Positions 45,760 through 57,339 of a DNA stretch of 64,000 nt are shown here, in pieces (position 1 is the first letter of the stretch; the number at the start of each line of letters is the position of its first letter). The translations under genes were made by a program, and so were the position numbers. The stretch is from Piliocolobus tephrosceles. Lineage: Eukaryota > Chordata > Mammalia > Primates > Cercopithecidae. The stretch is from positions 64,597,147 through 64,661,146 of the forward strand of contig NC_045446.1 of assembly GCF_002776525.5 (NCBI RefSeq). Reading direction: 5' to 3'. The notes below the pieces were generated by a model that was not told the origin of the DNA, ran no database searches, and was given only the letters and a program-made list of their open reading frames with translations.

Positions 45760-46830
45760 CTGGTAAGTGAAGGAGGAATGATAGCATCTAATAAGATAAT
45801 GCATCTAAGAAATGATCATTACAAAAAAGAGAGAAAAAAAGCCTGAGATTGCATCCCTCTTGCTGTAAGAACACACTACCATCTAGCAGCAGACACGCAA
45901 AAAAAAAAAAAATCATACCTGAATGAGACCAAGCCTCAGGAGCTACCTTTCAATGTTCAGGAAATAGAAGAGATAGAGAGACATGTGAAATGATACCAGG
46001 AGGACACAATGAACAAAATCCAGACTGTGGAAAACTTGACAGGACAAACATCTGTTTCCTCAAATAACAAGAGGGGCAAAGACAAAAAGATGGAGGGGAA
46101 CTTACAGATAAACAAAGACTTAAGAGACATTTGCGAGACACATGAACCAAATACAGTGTCTAGATCTTGTTTGGATCCTGATTTGAATAAAACAACTAAA
46201 AGTAAAGAAAAAAGCAACTGGAGAAATGTGAACGTTAGCTGAATATTTGTTGATATTGAAGAAGTATTTTCTACATATGGTGATAATGTTATGGTTAAAG
46301 AGTTTAAAAAGAGTCAGGTTTTTTTTGTTTCTGAGACAGGGTCTGACTCTGTCGCCCAGGCTGGAGGGCAGCAGTGCAATCTCGGCTCACTGTAGCCTTG
46401 ACCTCATGGGTTCAAGTGATCCTCCCACCTCAGCCTCCCAATTAGCTGGAGCTACAGGTGTGCACCACTATGCCTGGCTAATTTTTGTATTTTTTTGTAC
46501 AGATGAGGTTTCACCATGTTGCCCAGTTTGGTGTCAAACTCCTAAGCTGAAGCGATCCACCCACCTTGGCCTCCCAAAGTGCTAGGATTACAGGCATGAG
46601 CCACCATGCCTAGCCAAGAGTATTTATCTTTTGGGAATACATACTGAAATATTTATGAATGAAATAGTATGATATTTGTTATTTGCTTCACAATAATCCA
46701 GGGGGAGACAGGAAAAGGGTACCAGTTTAGACAAACTTATCTGGCCATTATGAGTTGAGGATGGCTTTAGCTGCATGATGGTTCATTACTGTGTGTTTAA
46801 GATATTTTATAATAAAAAGCTTTAAGGCCA
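45760..46830 (+). repeat. Old interspersed repeat, family not named, split by an Alu
   Basis: The segments 45760-46315 and 46616-46826 read as one element ('gaaatgtgaacgttagctg', then 'tacatactgaaatatttatg' and 'gcttcacaataatccagggg'), ending in ATAATAAAAAGC. I recognise the pattern as widely repeated in primate genomes but cannot name the family safely. The 77- and 86-codon open frames inside it are not genes. Confidence 0.55.
46320..46614 (-). mobile_element. Alu (SINE)
   Basis: Reverse Alu: 'gagacagggtctgactctgt' to 'ccaccatgcctagcc'. Confidence 0.94.
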
Positions 46831-47127
46831 AACACAAAACCTGTAATCCCAGCGCTTTCGGAGGTGGAGGAAAGAGGATTGCTTTAGGCCAGGAGTTCAA
46901 GACCAGCCTGGGCAAAATAGCCAGATCTCATCTCTACTTTGGGGAAAAAAGAAAAAAATGAGCTAGGCGTGGTGGCACATGCCTAGCTAATCCTAGCTAC
47001 TCAGGAGGCTGAGGTGGGAAGATCACTTTAACCCAGAAGGTCAAGGCTGCAGTGAGCCATTATCATACTGCTGCACTCCAGCTTGGGTAACAGAATGAGA
47101 CCCTGTTTCAACAACAAAAAAAGGCTT
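46828..47127 (+). mobile_element. Alu (SINE), old
   Basis: Diverged Alu lacking part of its 5' end ('ggccaaacacaaaacctgta'), with an ACAACAAAAAA tail. Confidence 0.9.
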
Positions 47128-47284
47128 TAAAAATAGAAAAAAGACACTTGTCTTTCAAGTCGTCCACTTGGCCCTCTTCCAAGTGTACTTTCCTTCCTTT
47201 CGTTCCTGCTCTAAAGCTTTTTAACTTTCACTCCTGCTCCAAAACTTGCCTTAAAAAAAAAGAAAAAGCATTCTACAGTGCTGG

Positions 47285-47905
47285 AAATTTAAAATTCAGG
47301 CATTACATCATTACATTGCTGACAGGAGTATAGATTGGTATAACTTTTATGGAAGGCAATTATGACAATGTCCACTAAATTTAAAATACACATATCCTGA
47401 CTCAGAAAACCATTTCTAGAAATGCAGCTTCTGTACTCACCATGTGTGAAACACACACAGACATACACACACACGAATTCTCATTATAGCTTTGTTTGTA
47501 AAAGCCTAAGATTAGTAATAACCTAAATGTCCTCAATAGAGACTAAATAAGTCATGGTAAATCATTCAATGGAATACTACATAGTCACTAAAAAGAATGA
47601 GGATGCCTTTTATAAACTGGTCTGAAACAATCACCCAAGTGCAAGACTGTGCCTAGGGTATGCTACTATATAAAAAAGAATGAGTATAGTCATGTGTGCT
47701 TATATATGTATAAAATAACTCTGAAGTACATAAATAAGACACTTTTCATTATGTAGGCCTCCAGGGAAGGGATCTGGGTTTACAGGGGAGAAGGGGAGGA
47801 GCAAGACTTACATTTCAATGCCACTGTTCTGAACCTTTTACATTTTATTCCATATGTATGGATTATCTCTATTAAAAATTGATCAAAGTTAAAAAATAAA
47901 ATTAA
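47285..47905 (+). mobile_element. L1 (LINE-1) 3' end, old
   Basis: Continuous old-L1 text: 'gacaggagtatagattggta', then 'caatggaatactacatagtc' and 'cctccagggaagggatctgg', ending 'ctattaaaaattgatcaaag'. This covers the end of ORF2 and the 3' UTR of an L1M-type copy. Confidence 0.85.
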
Positions 47906-47987
47906 GGCATTCAAAAATACAGTTATGAAGACTAGCAGTGTGGGAAAATGTAGTATGATATTTGGTTTAAAAGAGTACACAGAGAGG

Positions 47988-48314
47988 GCCAGACGCGGTG
48001 GCTCACGCCTGCAACCCCAGCACTTTGGGAGGCCAAGGCGGGCGGATCATGAGGTCAGGAGATCAAGACCATCCTGGCTAACATTGTGAAACCCCGTCTC
48101 TACTTTTTGTATTTTGTAAAAATACAAAAAAATTAGCCGGACATGCTGGCGGGCGCCTGTAGTCCCAGGTAGTCCCAGCTACTCGGGAGGCTGAGGCAGG
48201 AGATTGGCGTGAACCCAGGAGGCGGAGCTTGCAGTGAGCCGAGATCGGGCCACTGAACTCCAGCCTGGTGACAGAAGACAGAGACTTCATCTCAAAAAAA
48301 AAAAAAAAAAAAAA
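47988..48314 (+). mobile_element. Alu (SINE, Y/S-like) with palindromic micro-insertion
   Basis: Low-divergence full-length Alu with a tail of about 22 A. The target duplication is aaaagagtacacagag / aaaagagtatacagag. Two local changes are visible: a 13-base insertion at about 48104-48117 that makes an inverted repeat with the following A-rich text, and a duplicated 10-base tagtcccagg/tagtcccagc at 48160-48179. Confidence 0.95.
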
Positions 48315-48334
48315 GAGTATACAGAGCGGTACGT

Positions 48335-49000
48335 CCAGCTTCCGAATGGGAACGTTCCTAGCGCCAGCAACAAAAGAGAGAATTAAATATGGGTGATATT
48401 GAGAAAGGCAAGAGGATTTGTATTGAGAAGTGTGCCCAGTGCTACACCATGGAAAACAAAGGCAAGGACAAAACTGGGCCTAACCTCCACCTGTCCAGGC
48501 CACTGGATTCTCTTACATAGATGCCAATAAGAACAAAGGCATCACCTGGGGAGAGGATACCCTGATGGAGCATTTGGAGAATCCCTAGAAGTACATCCCT
48601 GGAACAAAAATGATCTTTGCCCACATTAAGAAGAAGGCAGAAAGGACAGACTTGATAGCTTATCTCAAAAAAGCTACCAATGAGTAATAATTGGCCACTG
48701 CCTTATTTATTACAAAACAGAAATGTCTCATGACTTTTTTATGTGTACCATAATTTGATAGCTCTCATACATCAGAATTCAGATCATGAATGACTGACAG
48801 AATATTTTGTTGGGCAGTCCTGATTTAAAACTAAACCCTGGGTTATAGTTAAATGAATATGTTTAGTTTTTTGAATTTTAATAGTAATTGTGATTCAGTA
48901 AATGCTATCACTGTTTACCCCTTTAAAGATATTAGACTTTGTTAGTAACGTTCAACTTTCCAAAGATGGTGAATGCTATCTTAAAACTTATTGGAGATTG
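48335..49000 (+). pseudogene. Cytochrome c (CYCS) processed pseudogene
   Basis: An intron-less copy of somatic cytochrome c. The 5' UTR text 'agagagaattaaat' leads to ATG at 48388. The frame then reads MGDIEKGKRICIEKCAQCYT, so the haem motif CSQCH has become CAQCY and the axial histidine is lost. After GPNLH about 25 bases are missing, a stop follows in the Ala-Ala-Asn region, and more stops occur later. The text 'aacaaaggcatcacctgggg' to 'aagctaccaatgagtaataa' still follows the parent to its stop near 48690. The 3' UTR continues to 49000, where an Alu interrupts it, and resumes at about 49304. It cannot encode an electron carrier. Several CYCS retrocopies exist in primates; I do not assign a number. 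Confidence 0.95.
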
Positions 49001-49303
49001 GGCCAGGTGTGGTGGCTCACACCTGTAATTGCAGCACTTTGGGAGGCTGAGGTGGGCAGATCACTTGAGGTCAGGAGTTCAAGACCAGCCTGGCCAACAT
49101 GGTGAAACCCCATCTCTACTAAAAATACAAAAATTAGCCAGGCATGTTGGCTCATGCCTGTAGTCCCAGCTACTCTACTCAGGAGGCTGAGGCAGAGGAA
49201 TCCCTTGAACCCAGGAGGCAGAGGTTGCAGTGAGCTGAGATCACACCACTACACTCCAGCCTGGGCAACAGAGCAAGACTCCATCTCAAAAAAACAAAAC
49301 AAA
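49001..49303 (+). mobile_element. Alu inserted in the CYCS pseudogene 3' UTR
   Basis: Full-length Alu starting GGCCAGGTGTGG with a CAAAACAAAA tail. The target duplication aaaacttattggagat lies on both sides (about 48982-48997 and 49302-49317). Confidence 0.95.
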
Positions 49304-49800
49304 ACTTATTGGAGATCGGTTTTATATTTAGATTAATATAACTGGATATGTGAATATATTTAAATACTGGGGAAATTCCTTCCCTGTCTCAGAACCAAGC
49401 AAGGTTTCACCTGTGTTTTGTGTTCGTCACTTCTTAAAGGCAAGGGTTGACGATAAGGTAGCAATGTACACTTTAAATTTTTGGCCTTAACTATGCCAAT
49501 CTAATTTGAATTCCCTGTATCTAAAATGGTTCCTTTTATTTATTGAAAGGCATTTTAGTGTGGCTTATGTGTAATATCAAATAAGGATTAACACTTCTCA
49601 CATTTTATAGATTATCTATAAGGTCAAATGCTTTAAAAATAGTAGCAAGTTAAACTTCACTCTTGAATTCTTTACAATCTAAGTCAGACTAAGTTGTAAT
49701 TTAGGATTGTCTTTAAACAGCCATTCAAAAACATAAAACTGTAGAACTCCTGTGTATTTGTGATTGGGAATGGTGCTTTTGCCAACTTAAAAGGATTAAA
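49304..49800 (+). pseudogene. CYCS pseudogene 3' UTR, continuation (probable)
   Basis: Directly continues the target site of the Alu. AT-rich, no repeat signature. By inference it is the rest of the retrocopied CYCS 3' UTR; its right end and poly-A remnant are not clear. Confidence 0.5.
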
Positions 49801-50425
49801 GTAGAGGAGATATATACAAATTTAAAAATTATGTGTGATCATAAGACTGAATTAAAAACAAAATCAAAGATGACAAAAAAGTATACAAAATTTTGTTCAC
49901 ATATTAGAAGTATATAAAAATATGTCTGCTCATGATCAAATACTGAAAACACACGTAAGTGAAAAAGATTGTGTTAGGTGGGAGTACAAGTATTTTTTAA
50001 CTTTACAGATATTATAAAGTGGTTTGATAATATGTACAGTAAGTGACAATTTGGTAAAAAAAAAAATCAGATTTAGATTACAAAAATCTGGTTTCCATGG
50101 GAGTTTTCAGAGAGATACTTTTTAAAAATCACTGAATAAATCATTTATTTGTAAATCAACACGTGTACTATAAAGAACCGAAGACTTTAGACAATTTTAA
50201 TAACCCATAAGCATGTTGTTTCCATTTGCAGATTTAAATTTTGTATAAATAGCAGTCATTGCATATATACATCTTAAGTGTACTTTGTTTATAATCACAT
50301 TTATGCTACCGATAATCTTCAGAAAAAAAACAGATTCTACTTGGTTCTAGCTGAAGTATTATCAACTCCAAATAATGCTTTGAGGACCTCCAAAGGTAAA
50401 GTACTAATCCCTTTGGCCATTTACT

Positions 50426-50427
<2 letters not shown>

Positions 50428-50456
<29 letters not shown>
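50428..50456 (+). repeat. (GA)n microsatellite
   Basis: GA run with one AAAG interruption. Confidence 0.95.
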
Positions 50457-50654
50457 TTTTGAAGCATCAATGTAACAATGTACCATTCGTAAAGGTGCTG
50501 TGCAAAATCACCCCTCAGTCCTATTCTAAGCTTACAGTTCAGTTGATTTTATTGTCCTCTAAGTATATACAATTCACATATGGGACAAAAACACTAAATC
50601 AAGATGGTTATTTTCACTATTTTGCTTAAGATTCATATTTAAATATAAATCAAG

Positions 50655-51010
50655 AAGTTAACCTACAGTTTGAGAGATACTTTTTACATTAGAAATGTTT
50701 TTTAAAAAGTTAAACTGAAATATAATTGTAAATATTTATGGCATATGTACTGTTTCACATACAATGTGTATCAATCAAATCAGTGTAATTAGCACACCCA
50801 TCAACTCAAACATTTATCATTTATTTGTAGCAAGACTGTAATTAGCACACCCATCAACTTAAACATTTATCATTTATTTGTAGCAAGAACATTCAATACA
50901 TTAACTATAGTCACCCTACTGTGCAATAGGACATCCGAACGTATTCCTCCTAATTTAACTTTGTACCCATTAGAAGTGGTTTTGCGTGCAAATAACAGAT
51001 GTTCTACCCA
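50655..51010 (+). repeat. Probable L1 3' UTR-type sequence with a 53-bp tandem duplication
   Basis: The segment 'cattaactatagtcaccct' with 'cctcctaatttaactttgta' follows a common L1 3' region pattern. A 53-bp unit (50784-50836) is repeated at 50837-50889 with two differences. Confidence 0.65.
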
Positions 51011-51770
51011 TACATTGTTTTCCAAAATTATTGTGTGGTTTTTTAAAAGAAAACCATACAACAAATTTTAAAAGGCGCTGAGATAACATCTGCTTCTAGA
51101 GCATTGCTAGGCTCAAAAAAAAAAAAGTCTGTTCTACCAGGAATCACAAGTCAGAACTGAGTATTGCCAAAGCAGAAATTATACAGTGTCAGTCATTTCA
51201 GGCAAATGCTATTCGGCTTTCATCCCCAACTATCTGTCAGAACAATTAAAACAGGTCAAAACAGTACAGCTTAACTAGGCTTCATTATATAAGGCCATTT
51301 TGTTCTAAGATGCTAATAAACCAAAATAGGAAATATTAAAATCAAAATAAAAGATACTATTTGAGCTATTTTCATACAAACTGTTGGTTCCTTATATCCT
51401 CCCTTCTATAACAATAAAGGGCATATTTTACTGCAAAGAAAATTTTACTTTATATATATCACTAGCCATAAATTTTTGAATGTCATTAATTACAGAAATG
51501 TTGCCTAGTACCATTAACCAAATAGCATAACCATTTTATGTCCACATTTCATTTCTGTATTTACAAACATATCTATCAGTAAAGACTTAACAATGAGATG
51601 CAATCTAACATCCATATTATCTGATGTTTTGTAGACAGCAACGTAGATGATTTTTAATCACCTTTCATTTGAGTGATCTTATATAAAAAATAAGTCAATA
51701 ATTTAGAGGTTCTAAGTCTCCAAAGGAGATTTTCAAATGTAAATATAGAAATGGTTATAGACAATGAGAT
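51010..51770. other. AT-rich, possibly 3' UTR of the RSL24D1 retrocopy
   Basis: No gene seen. It lies where a retrocopied 3' UTR of the minus-strand pseudogene at 51773-52247 would be expected. I cannot confirm the match or find a tail. Confidence 0.35.
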
Positions 51771-51772
51771 TT

Positions 51773-52247
51773 TTAGGAAGCCTCTTTCATGTCTGCATCC
51801 TGTTGTAACGGTTGTATCATCTTCTCTTCCAGCTGCTTTCCTTTGCCTGAAAGAGGTTCAAGATAAGATGAGTTTTGCCTGACTTCTTTGATGTCCTGAG
51901 CTTTCTATAGTCCTTTATTTTTCTTCAATTTATTCATTATAAATTTAGCTTGGCATTTGTTTGATCTTTCCAACTGTCTTCATTGCATCAGTAGTTTTAT
52001 TCCATAGTTCTTGCTGGTATTTGACAGGCTCATTTCTGTATTTTTCAAATTCAAATGAATTATCCACTGTAAGCTCATTATTATCCGTTGCTTTACAGAA
52101 TGCTTTAGTCCAATTTTCGAGAATTGCACTTCTTTTAAAGTTTTTATGCCATTTGTATTTACACAATCTGAACACCTTGCAACAGCTGCAGATGAACATC
52201 ATGATGTGGTCAGGGTAGATGGGCCCCAAGTTTTGTCTTATGGGCAA
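51773..52247 (-). pseudogene. RSL24D1 (ribosomal L24-domain protein) processed pseudogene
   Basis: The minus strand follows RSL24D1, a 60S-assembly factor of about 163 aa, through most of its length in roughly 475 bases and without introns. Visible pieces are GPIYPDHIMMF, FRLCKYKWHKNFK, NELTVDNSFEFEKYRNEP and YQQELWNKTTDAMK. After about 51945 the frame is broken by stops, although the text still follows the parent down to a stop near 51773. Zinc-binding cysteines of the L24e fold are lost at the N-terminus (MPIRQNLGPIYP). Disabled retrocopy. Confidence 0.9.
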
Positions 52248-52337
52248 ATGGTGGCTATTTTCACAGATAACATCATTACTCCCATCCCTTACTACAATTT
52301 ATACAAAAGAGGCTGGAGAATAAGTACATTTTTACAG

Positions 52338-52453
52338 CCGGGTGTGGTGGCTCACACCTGTAATCCTACTTAGCACTTCGGGAGGCTGAGACAGGAGGAT
52401 CTCTTGAGCCCAGGAGTTCGAGACCAGCCTGGACAACATAAGGAGACACTGTC
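52338..52453 (+). mobile_element. Alu left-monomer fragment
   Basis: Starts GCCGGGTGTGGTGG and stops at 'aaggagacactgtc' without a tail. It directly follows the 5' side of the RSL24D1 pseudogene. Confidence 0.88.
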
Positions 52454-52459
52454 AGAGAG

Positions 52460-53260
52460 CGATTTTTACACAAAGCGAGGTGCCTGATACCTGGTCATGC
52501 TGCCAGAGCTGGCTCTGTTCAGTTTCCTGCCAGCCTCAGAGGGAAACAAGACACTGGACTAGTAACTGCAGTTGGTCACGTCCTCACCCTCAGCACTCAT
52601 TCACCAGACTCTGGACAATCTGTTTATTTTGAGGAAAAGACTCTGAACAAACAAGAAGAGGCTTTTTCAAAGGAGGAAAGTCAGGGTGTTAAATATCCTC
52701 CTTCATATGCTCAGCTTCCTTCCTTAAGGAAGGGCCCTAGTGGGACACCGGAGGTAGGATCTGTCCAAGCAGGAAGGAGAGCCAGGAACCCGCAGCAGTA
52801 GCCTGACCTGATGCCATAGCTAGACCTCAGCCTAATTCTGGCCTCCTGTTCTATATCCTCCCGCTTTGCCTACCCACTGACCACCTGTTACTGGGGGCTC
52901 CTCCTGCAGGCCTGCCTCACTCACCCTTCAGAGCCCACACTGGAATCCCAGACTCACCTTGCCCTTATCAACAGCATGACCTCTCTCACAAGGCACTTGA
53001 CCTCTCAGAGCCTTGGTTTTCTCATCCATAAAATAACCTTGCCTATCTTGCTGGGTTGCCTGAGGAAGAGACTGCCAGAGGATGAGACAGTCATGTTGTC
53101 CCATTCTGTGCCCCTGCACCACTTATTCTCTACTTCTCAGTCTACTTGGCCTACTCCTCCTTGCCAGCCCGTGCCTCACACAGCCTGTGTCTCACACTTA
53201 TCAGTCCTCTGCTCTCCTCTCTTAGAGCTTCTACACCTAAACCTTCACTCATCCCACTCA
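52460..53260. other. Intergenic
   Basis: GC-moderate, mostly unique; a reverse MIR at about 52965-53060 ('gccttggttttctcatccat'). No gene. Confidence 0.5.
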
Positions 53261-53264
53261 TTCT

Positions 53265-53460
53265 CCAGACCCAATTGCCTCTTGGCTCTCTCTGCTTGCC
53301 TCTCCCATGAGTATCTCAAACTTGATTTATCAAAAACTGAATTCATCATCTTCCTCTCCAAACTTGGTCCTTATCTGGTGTTCTCCATCCCAGCAGTATC
53401 TTTAGCATCCATCCACCCAGCTGCTCAAGCAAGAAACTTTGATTCTACCCCAACATTCAT
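53265..53460 (+). repeat. L2 LINE ORF2 fragment
   Basis: The plus strand still reads LSKTEFIIFLSK and SIHPAAQARNFDST, matching the well-known L2 ORF2 C-terminal region. It is part of a 200-codon open frame (52976-53578) that also spans a MIR, so that frame is not a gene. Confidence 0.85.
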
Positions 53461-53699
53461 GGATAGCAGCCGCAGTGGCAGGAGCAGCAGCAGCCATGTT
53501 CCACCATGTGGCCTGGGAAATAGAGAAAGTGGAACTGAAGCAAGACAAAATGAAGCAAACACATGCCACAAAACATGACAGAGAGTGGGAGGGAAAAGAC
53601 TACCTAAGTTCCTAAAGGGCTTCCCACTCTGGTTCTGTTCTCCAGCTGCTGCCTTACTCTTGGATTCTATGAGACTCTAGTACCTTTTCCAATAACCCC

Positions 53700-54260
53700 C
53701 ACCCTTGTTATTTTTTTGGCTCATGTTAGAATCGGCTCTCTACACTTACAAATATAAGAGTTCTGATTGATACAAACAATTATGTTAGTTATAGCAGGCT
53801 AGGTTGTGCTGTGACATATACGTGGCTAAACTCCAATGCATGTCCATCATCAGCAGGGGGCTCTGATCATTGCAGTCCCTCAGGAAGCAGCCACCATCTT
53901 CAACGTTGTTGGTCACTGTTCCAGAGGGAAACTCTGAAGGGCCTGGCACCAGCTAGTCAATGCTCCAGCTCAGAAGTGACATGCCACCTCCATTCATAAA
54001 TTAACCAGAAGAATTTGACCTTGTCCCTACTCACCCACGTGGGGGCCACAAAGCACAATCCTGCCATGTGTCCAGAAAGCAGAGAGGCAGAAATATTTGG
54101 TGAAGATTAAAAACTATCATACATTTTCTGCTGTCTATTCTGTGCCAGGCCCTGAGCCAGGGGCCAGGGACACAGGAATGAGTAAGTGATGGCCCTTTCT
54201 TAAAGGGTTCCCCATGACTATGGTGTAAAACCAATACTATGATGGGTCCACATATGTCTA
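53700..54260. other. Old repeats, family uncertain
   Basis: 53780-54090 ('cagaagtgacatgccacctc', 'gggggccacaaagcacaatc') looks like an old LTR or DNA element that I cannot name. 54120-54230 ('ctattctgtgccaggccctg') is L2/MIR-like. Confidence 0.4.
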
Positions 54261-54382
54261 GATTAGGGGTCACCAACTCAAATGCCTACAGGGGCCAGGA
54301 AGCTAATGTCAACAAGTGGAGAAGGGAGGAGAGGTGCTGCAGCCAACTGGAAATTGCAATTTTAAAAACATACCTGCTTCTG

Positions 54383-54640
54383 GCTGGGCATGGTGGCTCA
54401 CATCTGTAATCCCAGCACTTTGGGAGGCTGAGGCGGGGGATCACTTGAGGCCAGGAGTTCAAGACCAGCCTGGCCAACATGGTGAAACCCCATCTCTACT
54501 AAAAATACAAAAATTAGCTGGGCATGGTGGCAGATGCCTGTAATCCCAGCTACTTGAGAGGCTGAGGCAGGAGAATCGCTTGAACCCAGGGCGACAGAGT
54601 GAGACTCCATCACACACACACACAAAACAACAACAAAAAA
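54383..54640 (+). mobile_element. Alu (SINE) with 3' deletion
   Basis: Starts GGCTGGGCATGG. About 45 bases are missing between 'cttgaacccagg' and 'gcgacagagtg'. The tail is CACACACACACA-rich. The target duplication is acatacctgcttc / ccatacgtgcttc. Confidence 0.94.
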
Positions 54641-55049
54641 AACCATACGTGCTTCCAATTGTCAGGCAGATGGCCCAGTGTTTCCAGATCTCTCCAATTT
54701 TCATGAGAAGCCAGAAAACCAAATTTTTACATGACAATTTCCCATTTTTTAAATGTTGGCAATTGCTAAACTTAACCAGATACATACACACATATATAAA
54801 ATCCCATAAGCCAAAAAGAACATGTCTGCAGGCCAGCACCATGAGGGCCAGTTTGTGTTCCCCAAGTCCAGCACAGGAAGCAACAGTTTCCTATACTCTG
54901 TGCTGGTCTGTCCACACCAAGACTGCTGTGCTCAGCCGTGAGTGCTGCACCTAATGGGACACACATGAGCTTGGGCTGGTGCACAGACAGATGGGCAGGC
55001 TGGGAGAAGAGTTTAAACAGTTCAATTCCCCTTAATCGATATGTTCAAA

Positions 55050-55350
55050 TAGCCTTCTGTATGTCAAGCCCAGTACTACGTGCTGGAGATGCAGAAGGAA
55101 ACAAGGCAGAAGCAGCTCTACTCCTGTGGAGCCTATTGCCTTGAGGGGAACTCAAAGGATCTGGGGATAATTTCCCTGGAGAAGGCTCATGGAGGACAGA
55201 CGATGATAATAATAATGTTAAGATTTACTGAAGTTTTACTCTGGGTCAACATTACCCTCAATGCTTTACCTATAACTATGTCATCTAATTCTTACCACCA
55301 TCCTTGTTTCATGTAATGAAACTGAGGTTCAGGAAGGTCAAGCAAATCAG
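55050..55350 (+). repeat. L2 then MIR
   Basis: L2-like 'gtcaagcccagtactacgtg', then MIR-like 'atgtcatctaattcttacca' and 'aaactgaggttcaggaaggt'. Confidence 0.7.
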
Positions 55351-56340
55351 CCACTACAACTGTGTACAGATTCTCTATGGTCCAGAAGAATGGAACAGGC
55401 TGTCAAATGAGAGCATGTACTTAAGAGGCTAACACAGTATGACTGTATGTGGCACTATACATAAGTGCTGAGTACATGTCTATTTCTTTTCCAGTCTCTG
55501 GAAGCATTCAAGAACAAGTTGTATGGTCATTTGTTAGGGCTGCTAGAGAGGGAGGCTGAGTATCAGATAGGTAGAAACAATGTGCATGGCCTTCCATCTA
55601 TGAGAATCTAACTCCACTTTTCCTGGAATAATTATTTTCCTTTTTGGCAATAATAACTCAAAGTAATTATCAATGACTCCTCACTCCCACACCCCTGCAA
55701 CAGCAGCAGTGGCCCTGTGGATGGGAAACTAAGGCCCAGGAAGAATATGGACCAAATTACAGGTGATAAACCATCAATCAACTAATATTGATGGAATGTC
55801 CATGACACTTAAACCTTATTGTTCCAAGCTGTAAATCAGTGTGCACAGCAGGAAAAGAGCATGAGAAAGGGGCTTATACCTAAGACTCAGTGCTGGCTTT
55901 GGCATTAATTTACTTTGACTTTGAGGTTTTTCCTCATTCTTGTTTTCATCTCTTTACAATGAGGAGGTAGGAATAAACCTCTAAAGTCCTTTTCAGCTTG
56001 AATAATTGATATAAATTATTTGCATTAAAAAAAATCAGACCTCAGATGCAGGAGGATTTACCTTTCTTCCTAGAAGCCAGTGAGACCACAGAACCTTGGG
56101 AACTCAAAGGGACTTTACATGTGAGAATGGTAGGTCTAAGGCACCATCCTCACGTGACCAATGAGCACTTTTAAAATGTGGCTAGTCCAAAATGAGGTGT
56201 GCTGTAAGTATAAAACACACACTATATTTTGAAGACTCAACATGAGAAAAGGAACGTGAAATATCTCAAGAAAACATTTATATTGCTTTATATTGATATT
56301 TTTGCATATTGGGTTAATTAAAATACTAAAATTAACATCA
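55350..56340. other. Intergenic, unique
   Basis: AT-rich single-copy-looking sequence; no gene or named repeat. Confidence 0.5.
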
Positions 56341-56342
56341 TA

Positions 56343-56481
56343 GGCCAGGCATGGTGGCTCACACCTGTAATCCCAGCACTTTGTGAGGCTGAGGCAGAAG
56401 GATCCCTTGAGCCCAGGAGTTTGAGACCAGCTTGGGCAACACAGTGAGGCCTCATTTCTTAAAAAAAAAAAAAAAAAAAAA
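56343..56481 (+). mobile_element. Free left Alu monomer (FLAM-like)
   Basis: One monomer starting GGCCAGGCATGG with its own poly-A tail of about 21 A. The flanks aattaacatcat and aaataacatcac are a target duplication, so it inserted as a monomer. Confidence 0.88.
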
Positions 56482-56564
56482 TAACATCACCCATTTCTTT
56501 TACCTTTTTCATATGGATCCTATAAAATGTCAAATTACAATGTGGCTTGCATTATATCTCTGTT

Positions 56565-56690
56565 GAACAGCACTGGTTTAAGGAGAAACTGAAGACCAGA
56601 GAGTAAACGACTTTTCCACAGAGCCAGAACTGGAACCAGGGTCCCCTGACTTCTCATTCAAGGCTCTTTCCACTCTTAATAGGCTGCGGT
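56565..56690 (+). repeat. MIR SINE
   Basis: MIR text: 'gcaaacgacttttccacag'-like core at 56600-56625 and 'ggaaccagggtcccctgact'. Confidence 0.7.
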
Positions 56691-56759
56691 AGGCATTCTT
56701 CAAGAGGCCCCTAATAATCCTCACCTCTTGTTGCCCTAGTGAAGTCCCTTCCACACTGA

Positions 56760-57178
56760 ACAGGGCTCATCTGTTATAAGACTACAGAAATGGCTGTGTG
56801 ATTTCTGAGGCTGAGTCATAAAAAACATTGTGTCTCTCTTTGGCATGACTTGCTCTAGGGGAAGCCAGTTGCCCTGTCATGAGAACTATCAAGCAGCCCT
56901 ATAGAGAGGTCCACATGGTGGGGAACTGAGGCCTCTTGTCAACAAATAACCAACCAGGCAAGCAAGTGCACCATATGGGGCGCCAATCCTAGAGCCCAGC
57001 CAAGTCTTTGAATAACTGCAGTTCCAGCTGACATCATAACTGCAAGTTCGTGGGAGACCCCAACCTAGAAACACCCAGCTAAGCTTCCCCCAAATTCCTG
57101 ACCCACAAACGATAATTAATGTTTACTGTTAAGTCACTAAGTTTTGATGATTTGTTACACAGCAACAGATAATACACA
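56760..57178 (+). mobile_element. MLT1 LTR (ERVL-MaLR)
   Basis: Text 'aagcagccctatagagaggt', then 'cacccagctaagcttccccc' and 'tttgttacacagcaacagat', ending ATAATACACA. Typical MLT1 solo LTR. The left edge is approximate. Confidence 0.85.
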
Positions 57179-57339
57179 GCCTTACAAACTTACAGGTCTC
57201 ATATAAAAAACTCACTTCTATCTTTGGCATTTGTACAGTGTGAGAAATTATTCTTGTTCTTCCTCCAGTCTTTGGCCTAGCTCAGGGTAACCCAACTAAA
57301 AACTGCGAAATTATCAAACTTGGGGAATCAAACCCAGGA

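Noticed and set aside
46009..46242. 77-codon plus-strand frame with Lys/Asn-rich sequence
   Set aside because: Part of a common interspersed repeat; not a gene.
52976..53578. 200-codon plus-strand open frame
   Set aside because: Starts in a MIR and runs through an L2 ORF2 remnant into unique sequence. The only recognisable peptide is L2.
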